This document shows positions 25,672-33,937 of a stretch of 64,000 nucleotides of DNA, piece after piece (position 1 is the stretch's first letter; each line of letters begins with the position of its first letter). A program made the position numbers and the translations under genes. This stretch comes from Streptomyces sp. SirexAA-E (GTDB lineage Bacteria > Actinomycetota > Actinomycetes > Streptomycetales > Streptomycetaceae), in contig NC_015953.1 in assembly GCF_000177195.2 (NCBI RefSeq), forward strand, positions 5,580,001-5,644,000, given 5' to 3'. The notes beneath the pieces were generated by a model. That model saw only the letters and a list, made by a program, of their open reading frames with translations. It ran no database searches and was not told the origin of the DNA.

Positions 25672-26430
25672 GTGACGTCTCTCGACAAGCCGACGTCCGA
25701 CACGGACCAGCACCACCGCACCGACCAGCAGACCGCCGAGGCGAAGGCGGTCACCGAGGCCGCTCTCTTCGAAGCCTTCGGCGGTGTGCGCGGCATGGTG
25801 GAGACAGTCCTGCCCGGGCTGCTCTTCGTCACGATCTTCACGATCAACAAGAACCTGCACGGCTCGGCGATCGCCGCCCTGGCCGTGTCGCTCGTCCTCG
25901 TCGCCGTACGCCTGATCCGCCGGGACACCGTCAAGCACGCCTTCAGCGGCGTCTTCGGCGTGGCCTTCGGTGTGGTCTTCGCGATGATGACGGGCAACGC
26001 CAAGGACTTCTACCTCCCGGGCATGCTCTACACGCTCGGCCTGGCGCTCGCCTACCTCGTCACCACGATCGCCGGGATGCCGCTGATCGGCCTCATCCTC
26101 GGGCCGGTCTTCAAGGAGAACCTCTCCTGGCGCACCCGGAACCCGGGCCGCAAGAAGGCCTACGCCAAGGCCAGCTACGCCTGGGGGCTCATCCTCCTCG
26201 CCAAGTGCGCGATCCTCTTCCCGCTGTACTGGTGGGCCGACACCACCCAGCTCGGCTGGGTGCTGGTCTCCCTCAAGATCCCGCCGTTCCTCCTCGCGGT
26301 GTACCTGACCTGGGTCTTCCTCGCCAAGGCACCGCCGCCCATCGACGTCTTCGCCGAGATGGAGGCGGAGGAGGAGGCCGAGAAGGCCCGCAAGGCCGCC
26401 GCCCAGGCCCCCGAGCCCCGCGAGGGCTGA
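25672..26430 (+). CDS. DUF3159 family integral membrane protein
   Basis: This 252-residue membrane protein starts at GTG 25672, 3 nt after the OB-fold gene. A cytosolic N-terminus (AEAKAVTEAALFEAFGGVRGMVETVLPGLLFVTIFTINKN) leads to about five or six helices, for instance GSAIAALAVSLVLVAVRLI, AFSGVFGVAFGVVFAMMTG, FYLPGMLYTLGLALAYLVTTIAGMPLIGLILGPVF and SYAWGLILLAKCAILFPLYWWAD. The conserved FGGVRGMVETVLPGLLFV opening is typical of DUF3159. A Glu/Lys-rich tail ends the protein. The pair OB-fold + DUF3159 is a conserved actinobacterial gene couple of unknown function. It converges with the RCK genes across a 20-bp hairpin. Confidence 0.86.
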   Translation: MTSLDKPTSDTDQHHRTDQQTAEAKAVTEAALFEAFGGVRGMVETVLPGLLFVTIFTINKNLHGSAIAALAVSLVLVAVRLIRRDTVKHAFSGVFGVAFGVVFAMMTGNAKDFYLPGMLYTLGLALAYLVTTIAGMPLIGLILGPVFKENLSWRTRNPGRKKAYAKASYAWGLILLAKCAILFPLYWWADTTQLGWVLVSLKIPPFLLAVYLTWVFLAKAPPPIDVFAEMEAEEEAEKARKAAAQAPEPREG

Positions 26431-26449
26431 CCGGCCCCGGCGTACGCGT

Positions 26450-26493
26450 ACGAGAGGGCCCGGACCGTGATCCCACGGTCCGGGCCCTCTCGT
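26450..26493. terminator. Strong bidirectional terminator
   Basis: A perfect 20-bp inverted repeat (26450-26469 against 26474-26493, loop atcc) lies between the convergent DUF3159 gene and the RCK gene that ends at 26515. Confidence 0.85.
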
Positions 26494-26514
26494 GTGTACG
26501 GGCGCCGGGGCCGG

Positions 26515-27192
26515 TCAGCCGGAGGAGGACTCCCGGCGGACCGACAGCAGGTCCTCCAGCTGCTCCTCGCGCGCCTGGGCGGCCACGAACAGCAGCTCGT
26601 CACCGGCCTCCAGGGTCTCCTCCGGGCTCGGCGTCAGGACGCGCGTCCCGCGGATGATGGTGACCAGCGAGGTGTCCTCCGGCCAGGCCACATCGCCGAC
26701 CCGGGTGCCGGCCAGCGCCGACTCCGGGGGCAGCGTGAGCTCCACCAGGTTGGCGTCGCCGTGGCTGAAGCGCAGCAGCCGGACCAGATCGCCGACGCTC
26801 ACCGCCTCCTCCACCAGGGCGGACATCAGCCGCGGTGTGGAGACCGCGACATCGACCCCCCAGGACTCGTTGAACAGCCACTCGTTCTTCGGGTTGTTGA
26901 CCCGGGCCACGACCCGTGGAACGCCGTACTCGGTCTTGGCGAGCAGCGAGACCACCAGGTTGACCTTGTCGTCGCCGGTCGCGGCGATCACGACGTTGCA
27001 CCGCTGGAGCGCCGCCTCGTCGAGTGAGGTGATCTCACAGGCGTCCGCGAGCAGCCACTCGGCCATCGGCACCCGCTCCACCGAGATGGCGGTGGGCGCC
27101 TTGTCGATGAGCAGCACCTCGTGGCCGTTCTCCAGGAGCTCGGCCGCGATGGAACGACCCACCGCACCCGCCCCGGCAATCGACACGCGCAT
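26515..27192 (-). CDS. RCK/TrkA-type potassium-channel regulatory subunit (second of pair)
   Basis: The protein is 225 residues. The N-terminal Rossmann domain has MRVSIAGAGAVGRSIAAELLENGHEVLLIDKAPTAI (GxGxVG), DACEITSLDEAALQRCNVVIAATGDDKVNLVVSLLAK and VARVNNPKNEWLFNESWGVD. The C-terminal RCK_C (TrkA_C) domain covers about residues 140-215 (LVELTLPPESALAGTRVGDVAWPEDTSLVTIIRGTRVLTPSPEETLEAGDELLFVAA). Such cytosolic subunits bind NAD(H)/ATP/ADP, and in some cases c-di-AMP, and gate K+ transporters. The ATG at 27192 overlaps the upstream stop as TGATG (1-nt overlap), so the two RCK proteins are translationally coupled and may form a hetero-oligomer. Confidence 0.92.
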   Translation of the reverse strand: MRVSIAGAGAVGRSIAAELLENGHEVLLIDKAPTAISVERVPMAEWLLADACEITSLDEAALQRCNVVIAATGDDKVNLVVSLLAKTEYGVPRVVARVNNPKNEWLFNESWGVDVAVSTPRLMSALVEEAVSVGDLVRLLRFSHGDANLVELTLPPESALAGTRVGDVAWPEDTSLVTIIRGTRVLTPSPEETLEAGDELLFVAAQAREEQLEDLLSVRRESSSG

Positions 27193-27860
27193 CAGTGACC
27201 GCCCTCCTCAGGACCTTCGGCAAAGGCCTCCTCGACCTTCACGATCTCGTCCGTACGCATCATCACGTGGACCAGATCGCCCTCCTGCAGCACCGTCTGC
27301 GACGTCGGCAGTATGGCCTCGCCCAGCCGCGTCAGGAACGCGACGCGGACGCCGGTCTCCTCCTGCAGCGTGCTGATCTTGTGGCCGATCCAGGACGGCG
27401 TGGTGTGCACCTCCGCGAGCTGCACACCCCCGCTCGGGTCGCGCCACAGCGGCTCGGCGCCCGACGGCAGCAGACGGCGCAGCATCTGGTCCGCCGTCCA
27501 GCGGACCGTGGCGACGGTGGGGATGCCGAGACGCTGGTAGACCTCGGCACGGCGGGGGTCGTAGATGCGGGCCGCGACGTTCTCGATGCCGAACATCTCG
27601 CGGGCCACCCGGGCCGCGATGATGTTGGAGTTGTCGCCGCTGCTGACCGCGGCGAACGCCCCGGCCTCCTCGATCCCCGCCTCGCGCAGGGTGTCCTGGT
27701 CGAAACCGACACCGCTGACCCGCCGGCCGCCGAACCCGGAACCGAGGCGGCGGAACGCCGTGGGGTCCTGGTCGATCACGGCGACCGTGTGCCCCTGCTC
27801 CTCGAGGGTCTGTGCGAGAGCGGCTCCGACGCGCCCGCAGCCCATGATGACGATGTGCAC
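27192..27860 (-). CDS. RCK/TrkA-type potassium-channel regulatory subunit (first of pair)
   Basis: The protein is 222 residues from GTG 27860 (GAGGTAGG site upstream). The Rossmann domain is visible as MHIVIMGCGRVGAALAQTLEEQGHTVAVIDQDPTAFRRL, then VGFDQDTLREAGIEEAGAFAAVSSGDNSNIIAARVARE and VAARIYDPRRAEVYQRLGIPTVATVRWTADQMLRRLL. The RCK_C region runs from about residue 140 (VHTTPSWIGHKISTLQEETGVRVAFLTRLGEAILPTSQTVLQEGDLVHVMMR). It lies head-to-head with a KimA-like APC permease gene across a 401-bp spacer. The shared regulatory region and function (K+) suggest they work together, which is inference. Confidence 0.92.
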   Translation of the reverse strand: MHIVIMGCGRVGAALAQTLEEQGHTVAVIDQDPTAFRRLGSGFGGRRVSGVGFDQDTLREAGIEEAGAFAAVSSGDNSNIIAARVAREMFGIENVAARIYDPRRAEVYQRLGIPTVATVRWTADQMLRRLLPSGAEPLWRDPSGGVQLAEVHTTPSWIGHKISTLQEETGVRVAFLTRLGEAILPTSQTVLQEGDLVHVMMRTDEIVKVEEAFAEGPEEGGH

Positions 27861-28261
27861 CTCGCGCCTACCTCGCCGTCCTGGTCGTCCGGATGACCTG
27901 CGAAAACACCCTGCTCACACTTCTTTCTCAGCTTGCGGGGCAAAACAACGGGGCAACCGCCTTCGGGGCTGCCGGGCACGAGCTTATGCGGCCGCGCTTC
28001 CGCTGCCTCATCCGCGTAGCCGTACGCCGTGTCCGAGGCCCGCGCCTACGTCTGCCCCCAGGCCGTACGCGGTGCGGCGGTGGTGGGCCCCGTCACACCA
28101 CGGGCGGGGCCTCGCGAGGCCCCGTACCCGGCGTCCCCGCAAAAATTCCGTTAAGGATTCCATGGACTTTTGCTGCAACGACGGGTAATTATGAAGGTTT
28201 TCCGGGCTTTCAGGGGGTGGTGGCCCATTCGCCCCTCCCCGCAGCGCTTACGATCCTCAGC
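27861..28261. other. Divergent regulatory region between RCK genes and APC permease gene
   Basis: These 401 bp include an unusually AT-rich island at 28139-28205 (gcaaaaattccgttaaggattccatgg and following) in a GC-rich setting. I looked for the conserved core of a c-di-AMP (ydaO) riboswitch because of the K+-transport context and found no convincing match. TACGAT at 28249-28254 lies 7 nt before GTG 28262 and could be a -10 for a leaderless permease transcript. Confidence 0.45.
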
Positions 28262-30334
28262 GTGTCCAAACTGACCGACGTGCCGAAACGGATCCTGATC
28301 GGCCAGGCGCTGCGCAGCGACAAGCTCGGGGAGACGCTCCTCCCCAAGCGCATCGCCCTCCCCGTGTTCGCGTCCGACCCGCTCTCCTCGGTGGCGTACG
28401 CACCAGGAGAAGTCCTCCTCGTGCTGTCCATCGCGGGTGTGTCGGCGTACCACTTCAGCCCGTGGATCGCCGTGGCCGTCGTGGTGCTCATGTTCACCGT
28501 CGTCGCCTCCTACCGGCAGAACGTGCGCGCGTACCCGAGCGGAGGCGGCGACTACGAGGTCGCCACCACCAACCTCGGTCCGAAGGCCGGTCTGACCGTC
28601 GCCAGCGCCCTCCTCGTCGACTACGTCCTCACGGTCGCCGTGTCGATCTCCTCCGGGGTGGAGAACCTCGGCTCCGCCATCCCGTTCGTCGTCGAGCACA
28701 AGCTGCTCTGCGCCGTCGGCGCCATCGTGCTGCTGACGCTGATGAACCTGCGCGGGGTCAAGGAGTCCGGGAAGCTCTTCGCCATCCCGACCTACCTGTT
28801 CGTGGCGGGCGTCTTCGTCATGATCCTGTGGGGGGCGTTCCGGGGCCTGGTCCTCGGGGACACCATGCACGCGCCGACCTCGGACTACGAGGTCAGGCCG
28901 GAGCACCAGGGACTGGCCGGTTTCGCGCTCGTCTTCCTGCTGCTGCGGGCGTTCTCCTCCGGCTGCGCCGCGCTCACCGGCGTCGAGGCGATCAGCAACG
29001 GCGTCCCCGCCTTCCGCAAGCCGAAGAGCAAGAACGCCGCGACCACCCTCGCGGCGATGGGCCTGCTGGCCGTCACCATGTTCTGCGGCATCATCGCCCT
29101 CGCCATGGCCACCGACGTGAAGATGGCGGAGAACCCGGCGAAGGACCTCGTCCGCGACGGCACCCCGGTCGGCGCGGGCTTCGTCCAGGACCCGGTGATC
29201 TCCCAGGTCGCCGCGGCGGTCTTCGGGGACGGCACCTTCTTCTTCGTCGTACTGGCCGCGGCGACCGCCCTCGTGCTCTTCCTGGCCGCCAACACCGCAT
29301 ACAACGGCTTCCCACTGCTGGGCTCGATCCTGGCCCAGGACCGCTACCTGCCGCGCCAGCTGCACACCCGCGGCGACCGGCTGGCCTTCTCCAACGGCAT
29401 CGTGCTGCTGGCCGGAGCCGCCATCCTGCTCGTGTGGATCTACGGGGCGGACTCGACCCGCCTCATCCAGCTCTACATCGTCGGCGTCTTCGTCGCCTTC
29501 ACGCTCAGCCAGACCGGCATGGTGCGGCACTGGAACCGCCACCTGCGGACCGAGCGCGACCAGGCCAAGCGCCGCCACATGGTCCGCTCCCGGGCGATCA
29601 ACGCCTTCGGCGCCTTCTTCACGGGCCTGGTCCTGGTCGTCGTCCTGGCCACCAAGTTCAGCCACGGCGCCTGGGTCGCGCTGCTCGGCATGGTGATCTT
29701 CTTCGGCACGATGACCGCCATCCGCAAGCACTACGACCGCGTCGCCGAGGAGATCGCCGCCTCCGACGAGCCGTCCGACGAGAACATCCGGCCCTCCAGG
29801 GTCCACTCGATCGTCCTGGTCTCCAAGCTCCACCGGCCCACGCTGCGCGCCCTCGCCTACGCCAAGCTGGTCCGCTCCGACCAGCTGGAGGCGCTCTCCA
29901 TCAACGTCGACCCGGACGAGACGAAGGCGCTGCGCGAGGACTGGGAGCGGCGCGGGCTCGACATCCCGCTGAAGATCCTCGACTCGCCCTACCGCGAGGT
30001 GACCCGGCCCGTCATCGACTACGTGAAGACGCTGCGCAAGGACCGGCCGCGCGACGTCATCAGCGTCTACATCCCCGAGTACGTCGTCGGACACTGGTAC
30101 GAACACCTGCTGCACAACCAGAGCGCCCTGCGCCTGAAGGGACGACTGCTGTTCACCCCCGGGGTCATGGTGACCTCCGTGCCCTACCAGCTGGAGTCCT
30201 CGGAGGCGGCGAAGGTCCGGGCCAGGAGGCGGGCGAACTGGACGGCGCCGGGATCGGTGCGGCGGGGACCGGTGGAGCGGCGGCACAAGGAACCGCGGGA
30301 CGCGCGCCCGAAAGAGCCGCACGGCAAGGGCTGA
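28262..30334 (+). CDS. APC-family permease, KimA-like potassium transporter candidate
   Basis: The protein is 690 residues from GTG 28262. An N-terminal amphipathic stretch (MSKLTDVPKRILIGQALRSDKLGETLLPKRIALPVFASDPLSSVAYAPGEVLLVLSIAG) is followed by about twelve membrane helices. A soluble domain of roughly 200 residues at the C-terminus has a USP-like pattern (RVHSIVLVSKLHRPTLRALAYAKLVRSDQLEALSINVDPDETKALREDW). The segment FASDPLSSVAYA is shared with KimA (YdaO) proteins, K+/H+ symporters of the amino acid-polyamine-organocation superfamily. The divergent RCK pair supports a K+ role. Alternatively it is an amino-acid permease, as such proteins were formerly annotated. Upstream codons in the frame (from 27893) lack similarity. 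Confidence 0.88.
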   Translation: MSKLTDVPKRILIGQALRSDKLGETLLPKRIALPVFASDPLSSVAYAPGEVLLVLSIAGVSAYHFSPWIAVAVVVLMFTVVASYRQNVRAYPSGGGDYEVATTNLGPKAGLTVASALLVDYVLTVAVSISSGVENLGSAIPFVVEHKLLCAVGAIVLLTLMNLRGVKESGKLFAIPTYLFVAGVFVMILWGAFRGLVLGDTMHAPTSDYEVRPEHQGLAGFALVFLLLRAFSSGCAALTGVEAISNGVPAFRKPKSKNAATTLAAMGLLAVTMFCGIIALAMATDVKMAENPAKDLVRDGTPVGAGFVQDPVISQVAAAVFGDGTFFFVVLAAATALVLFLAANTAYNGFPLLGSILAQDRYLPRQLHTRGDRLAFSNGIVLLAGAAILLVWIYGADSTRLIQLYIVGVFVAFTLSQTGMVRHWNRHLRTERDQAKRRHMVRSRAINAFGAFFTGLVLVVVLATKFSHGAWVALLGMVIFFGTMTAIRKHYDRVAEEIAASDEPSDENIRPSRVHSIVLVSKLHRPTLRALAYAKLVRSDQLEALSINVDPDETKALREDWERRGLDIPLKILDSPYREVTRPVIDYVKTLRKDRPRDVISVYIPEYVVGHWYEHLLHNQSALRLKGRLLFTPGVMVTSVPYQLESSEAAKVRARRRANWTAPGSVRRGPVERRHKEPRDARPKEPHGKG

Positions 30335-30370
30335 CACCGTGGGGGCCGGCAGGGGCATCGAGAGGGCAGG

Positions 30371-30414
30371 CGGGGGCACCGCGAGGGCTGACCGGGAGCA
30401 CCGCGAAGGCTGAC
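30371..30414. repeat. 22-bp tandem duplication downstream of APC permease gene
   Basis: Two adjacent 22-bp units (30371-30392 and 30393-30414) differ at two positions. A looser third relative (gggctgacaccg, 30331) lies just before. They fall in the 208-bp gap before the methyltransferase gene. This is most likely simple slippage, with no evidence of function. Confidence 0.6.
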
Positions 30415-30542
30415 GTGAGGGCCCTCGCCGTGGTAAAAGGCCGGCCGCCGCCCACGTAGACTGGTGGGCTGTCGTCCGGCCGTTTGCCTTTGCCGTACCC
30501 CTTGGCAGTACTTCTTCTCCCGATCTCTGGAGCCACCCCCTC

Positions 30543-31886
30543 ATGCAGAACGAATCCACCCCGTCGCCGGCCGGGGAATCGCTGGTCGGCCGGGAGTACG
30601 AGGTCGAGGTCGGCCCCGTCGCCCACGGAGGCCACTGCATCGCGCGTACGGCGGAGGGCCAGGTCCTCTTCGTGCGCCACACGCTGCCCGGTGAGAAGGT
30701 CGTCGCCAGGGTCACCGAGGGAGAGAGCGACTCGCGCTTCCTGCGCGCCGACGCCGTCACCGTCCTCGACGCGTCCAAGGACCGGGTCGCGGCCCCGTGC
30801 CCGTACGCCGGCCCCGGCAAGTGCGGCGGCTGCGACTGGCAGCACGCCAAGCCGGGAGCCCAGCGCCGGCTCAAGGGCGAGGTGATCGCCGAACAGCTCC
30901 AGCGCCTCGCGGGCCTCACCCCGGAGGAGGCCGGCTGGGACGGCACGGTCATGCCGGCCGAGGGCGACAAGCTCCCGCCGGGCGAGGTCCCGGCGTGGCG
31001 CACCCGCGTCCAGTACGCGATCGACGCGGACGGCCGGGTCGGGCTGCGCAAGCACCGCTCGCACGACATCGAGATCATCGACGAGTGCCTGATCGCCGCC
31101 CCCGGCGTCTCGGAGCTGGGCGTCGAGAAGCAGGACTGGCCGCAGATGGCGACGGTGGAGGCCATCTCCGCCACCGGCTCCCACGACCGCCAGGTCATCC
31201 TCACCCCGCGTGAGGGTGGCCGACTCCCGCTGGTCGAGCTGGACAAGCCGGTCTCCGTGCTCCGCGTCGACGAGAAGGACGGCGGCGTCCACCGCGTCCA
31301 CGGCCGGGCCTTCGTCCGCGAGCGCGCCGACGACCGCACCTACCGCGTCGGCTCCGGCGGCTTCTGGCAGGTCCACCCGCAGGCGGCCGACACCCTGGTC
31401 CGCGCGGTCATGCAGGGCCTGCTGCCGCGCAAGAACGACATGGCGCTCGACCTCTACTGCGGCGTCGGGCTGTTCGCCGGCGCCATCGGCCAGCGGATCG
31501 GCGAGAAGGGCGCGGTGCTGGGCATCGAGTCCGGCAAGCGCGCGGTCGAGGACGCCCGGCACAACCTCAAGGACCTGGACCGGGTCCGCATCGAGCACGG
31601 CAAGGTCGACCAGGTTCTGCCGCGTACGGGCATCACGGAGTGCGACCTCATCGTCCTGGACCCGCCGCGCGCGGGCGCCGGCAAGGCGACCGTCAAGCAC
31701 CTCTCGGGGCTGGGAGCCCGCCGCATCGCGTACGTGGCCTGCGACCCGGCGGCGCTGGCGCGGGACCTGGCGTACTTCCGGGACGGGGGATACAAGGTGC
31801 GGACGCTGCGGGCGTTCGACCTGTTCCCGATGACGCATCATGTGGAGTGCGTGGCGATTCTGGAGCCTGCTGAAAAGGGGCGCTGA
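30543..31886 (+). CDS. TrmA/RlmD-type 5-methyluridine RNA methyltransferase
   Basis: The enzyme methylates C5 of a uridine in rRNA or tRNA with S-adenosylmethionine. It has 447 residues. A TRAM domain (SLVGREYEVEVGPVAHGGHCIARTAEGQVLFVRHTLPGEKVVARVTEG) is followed by the iron-sulfur motif CPYAGPGKCGGCDWQH (Cys86, 94, 97) with a later Cys182 (DECLIAAP). Rossmann motif DLYCGVGLFAGAIG, DPPRAGAG and the catalytic nucleophile Cys400 (VACDPAALARDL) follow. The [4Fe-4S]-containing family members are RlmC/RlmD (23S rRNA), so rRNA is the likely target. ATG 30543 has GGAG at 10 nt. Its last codons (31828-31886) recur at 37193, marking a probable integration site. Confidence 0.92.
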   Translation: MQNESTPSPAGESLVGREYEVEVGPVAHGGHCIARTAEGQVLFVRHTLPGEKVVARVTEGESDSRFLRADAVTVLDASKDRVAAPCPYAGPGKCGGCDWQHAKPGAQRRLKGEVIAEQLQRLAGLTPEEAGWDGTVMPAEGDKLPPGEVPAWRTRVQYAIDADGRVGLRKHRSHDIEIIDECLIAAPGVSELGVEKQDWPQMATVEAISATGSHDRQVILTPREGGRLPLVELDKPVSVLRVDEKDGGVHRVHGRAFVRERADDRTYRVGSGGFWQVHPQAADTLVRAVMQGLLPRKNDMALDLYCGVGLFAGAIGQRIGEKGAVLGIESGKRAVEDARHNLKDLDRVRIEHGKVDQVLPRTGITECDLIVLDPPRAGAGKATVKHLSGLGARRIAYVACDPAALARDLAYFRDGGYKVRTLRAFDLFPMTHHVECVAILEPAEKGR

Positions 31887-32080
31887 CCTGCAGTGTTCCC
31901 GGGGTTCTCAGGCACGGCGGGATGCGCTCGACATGTTTCCCACCGGACACGACGTGGAGCGCGCGGCCGTCCAGGCACACTGCTCTGACCTGCGGTTTCA
32001 CCCAAGAGTGCAGGGGCAAGCGGTCTGCGGCGGCCTTCGTTGGGAAGGGTGCACGACGGGCTCGACGCTCATCTGACGCT
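31828..32080 (+). repeat. Left copy of att-like direct repeat (methyltransferase 3' end plus flank)
   Basis: The segment starts inside the last 20 codons of the methyltransferase gene and extends about 190 bp past its stop. It recurs at 37193-37420. Perfect sub-blocks include CGATGACGCATCA, GTGGAGTGCGTGGCGAT and CTGGAGCC in the coding part. In the flank, ...GCTCGACxTGTTTCCC, CTGACCTGCG...TTCACC and a TGACGCT pair are shared. Overall similarity is clearly imperfect, so the copies are old. The last block, GACGCTCATCTGACGCT (32064-32080), contains two TGACGCT-like heptamers about one helical turn apart, as expected for integrase arm sites. Confidence 0.7.
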
Positions 32081-32445
32081 CGTTCTCATGGTGCGTCAGG
32101 TGAGCCTCGAACCCACGGCGCAGTACGGGTCGTCGCGTCATCATGGCGGAGAGGTTTCTTGGCCGCCGCGAGCCATCCGGCCGCCCGGGTGGCCAGGTCG
32201 GTGTAGCCGTCCTGGCCCCGGACGGTGCGGTCAGGGCGCTGAGACACATCCGCCTTCGGACTGCGGATCGCCTGCGTCTCGTCCGGGTTGCGCTGTTGAG
32301 GCCCTGGCGATGTTCTCAAAGGGCTGCGGTCACCGGCTGGTCGGACCTTCAGGTGGGGTCTCGCGAGGGCTCGGCCCTGAGGTGCTGTCCACGTTCATGC
32401 CGTCCTGTGGCTGTGGAGCGCCCGTCCCCCGACAGTCCAGCCAAA
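31887..32445. other. Gene-poor flank inside left repeat
   Basis: Apart from the att-like repeat I see no gene in these 559 bp. Several short frames on both strands lack ribosome sites and family features. The base composition is less G+C-biased at third positions than in the genes to the left, which suits decayed mobile-element DNA. Confidence 0.45.
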
Positions 32446-32737
32446 TCAGGCACCAGACAGTGTCGCCGCCAGCGACTGGAACCAGGCGCCGTGGGAGAAC
32501 GGCTCCGGCGGGCCCACCTCCATGCCGAGTTCGGCGGCAGCCAGGGCGTAATCCCCCTCGTCCAGGGGGAGGGCGAGCAACTCGTGCAGTTCACCCACGA
32601 GGCGGGCGACCAACTGCGGGTTCGTGGTGTCGGCGTAGTCGGCGACCGCGGCGTCGTGGCCGAGGAACTCGTCGACGATATCCTGCGAGAACCAACCCCC
32701 CAGCAGTTGCGCGGTCTCCGGAAAACGCGCGTGTCAC
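32446..32737 (-). pseudogene. CdiI-like immunity gene with a one-base frameshift
   Basis: The translated body reads FPETAQLLGGWFSQDIVDEFLGHD, then a DAAVADYA segment and a C-terminal GAWFQSLAATLSGA. The opening FPExxQLLGGWFxQD resembles contact-dependent-inhibition immunity proteins (FPxLxxfLGxYFhQD). The natural start appears to be GTG 32737, overlapping the upstream stop as GTGA, but a run of four T (plus-strand aaaa at 32722-32725) puts the start out of frame with the body. Removing one T would restore an about 96-residue protein. This could be a real frameshift or a sequencing error in the homopolymer. No cognate toxin lies nearby. Confidence 0.55.
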
Positions 32738-33079
32738 TCCCAGTGCGTCTGCGGGCGCGATGGCTCCGGAACGTCCCCCTCCTCGATGCTCCTCTTCAGG
32801 TGGTCGGCCAGCACCATCAGCCAGTCACCGATGTCCGACTGGGGCTTTCCGGTGTCCGGGATGGAGTAGAACTCGCCCAGCTTCTGCCGGATGCGGCCCG
32901 GAGGATTACGGCTGTACGCGCGCAGCTGTCGCTCCGCCTCCGCGACGGCCGCAGGGCGGGTATGCCAGGTGTGACGGAGATACGCGTCCAGGGCGCGACT
33001 GCGCCGCTCCGGGGTGTCGTCCGCCGGCTGACCCAGATACGCGCGCATCACCTGGTCCAGCTCGCCGTACCGCCGGTCC
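32734..33079 (-). pseudogene. Truncated immunity-type protein gene (5' end lost)
   Basis: Family-like sequence runs from about DRRYGELDQVMRAYLGQ through LDAYLRHTWHTRPAAVAEAERQLRAYSRNPPGRIRQKLGEFYSIPDTGKPQSDIGDWLMVLADHLKRSI, about 110 residues, ending at 32734. The pattern recalls small immunity proteins found in actinobacterial polymorphic-toxin loci. The upstream end is cut at about 33080, where sequence on the opposite strand turns into an ABC exporter. The open frame continues artificially to 33168. It overlaps the next immunity gene by GTGA and was probably its operon partner. Confidence 0.5.
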
Positions 33080-33928
33080 CTCGGCAACCTCTTCGCCTTC
33101 TTCGCCCTGCCCGAACGCCGGCTCAAGGGCGGCACCCGGCCCTTCCCGGACACGCTCCGCAAAGGCATCGAGTTCCGGGACGTGCGCTTCGTCTACCCCG
33201 GCACCGGCCGTGTCGTCCTCGACGGCGTCAGCTTCACCCTGCCGGCCGGCGAGTGCGTCGCCCTCGTCGGGCAGAACGGCGCCGGCAAGACCACCCTCGT
33301 CAAGCTCCTCACGCGCCTCTACGAACCGACGAGCGGGCAGATCCTCGTCGACGACGTGGCCATCGAGGAGTACGACCTCGACGATCTGCAACGCCACATG
33401 GGCGTCATCTTCCAGGACTTCATCCGCTACGAGCTGCCCGTCCGCGACAACATCGGCTTCGGCCGCGTCGAGGCCCGCGAGGACACCGCACGCATCGCGG
33501 AGGCGGCCCGCGCGGGCGGCGCTTCGGCGATCGTGGACGAGCTCCCGCAGGGCCACGACACCGTCCTCGGCCGCCACTTCGAGGACGGGCACCAGCTCTC
33601 CGGCGGACAGTGGCAGAAGATCGCCCTCAGCCGCGCCTTCATGAGGCGCGCCCCCGTCGTCGTCCTCGACGAGCCGACCGCGGCGATCGACGCCGAGGCC
33701 GAAGCCGAGATCTTCTCCCGGCTCCGGGACGTCGCCCGCGGCGCCACCTCCCTCGTCATCGCCCACCGCTTCTCCACGGTCCGGATGGCCGACCGGATCG
33801 TGGTCCTGGAGAACGGGAGGGTCATCGAGGACGGCGTCCACCAGGACCTGCTGCGAGCCGACGGCGTCTACGCCCGTCTCTTCCGAATCCAGGCTTCGGG
33901 CTATCTGACCGAAGCCGCGTCCTCCTGA
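33080..33928 (+). pseudogene. ABC exporter gene truncated at its 5' end (nucleotide-binding domain only)
   Basis: The frame enters abruptly at about 33080 with LGNLFAFFALPERRLKGG, the linker that joins a transmembrane domain to its ATPase. A full ATPase follows: Walker A VGQNGAGKTTLVKLL, Q-loop FQDFIRYELPV, signature LSGGQWQKIALSRAF, Walker B VVVLDEPTAAID and H-loop IAHRFSTVRMADRI. The transmembrane domain (about 300 residues) is missing. This is either a remnant or a product initiating at GTG 33182 (245 residues). The stop at 33928 is followed 9 nt later by the luciferase-like gene on the same strand. Type: exporter with fused TMD-NBD, often found in peptide natural-product clusters. Confidence 0.75.
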
Positions 33929-33937
33929 GGCCGAACG

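Noticed and set aside
27861..28261. c-di-AMP (ydaO) riboswitch before the KimA-like permease gene
   Set aside because: I expected one from the K+ context but could not find the conserved core elements by eye. A covariance-model search would settle it: a significant hit would support, none would refute.
28151..31339. 1062-codon open frame on the minus strand opposite the APC permease and methyltransferase genes
   Set aside because: The plus-strand genes are well supported; the minus frame has low-complexity composition and no domains.
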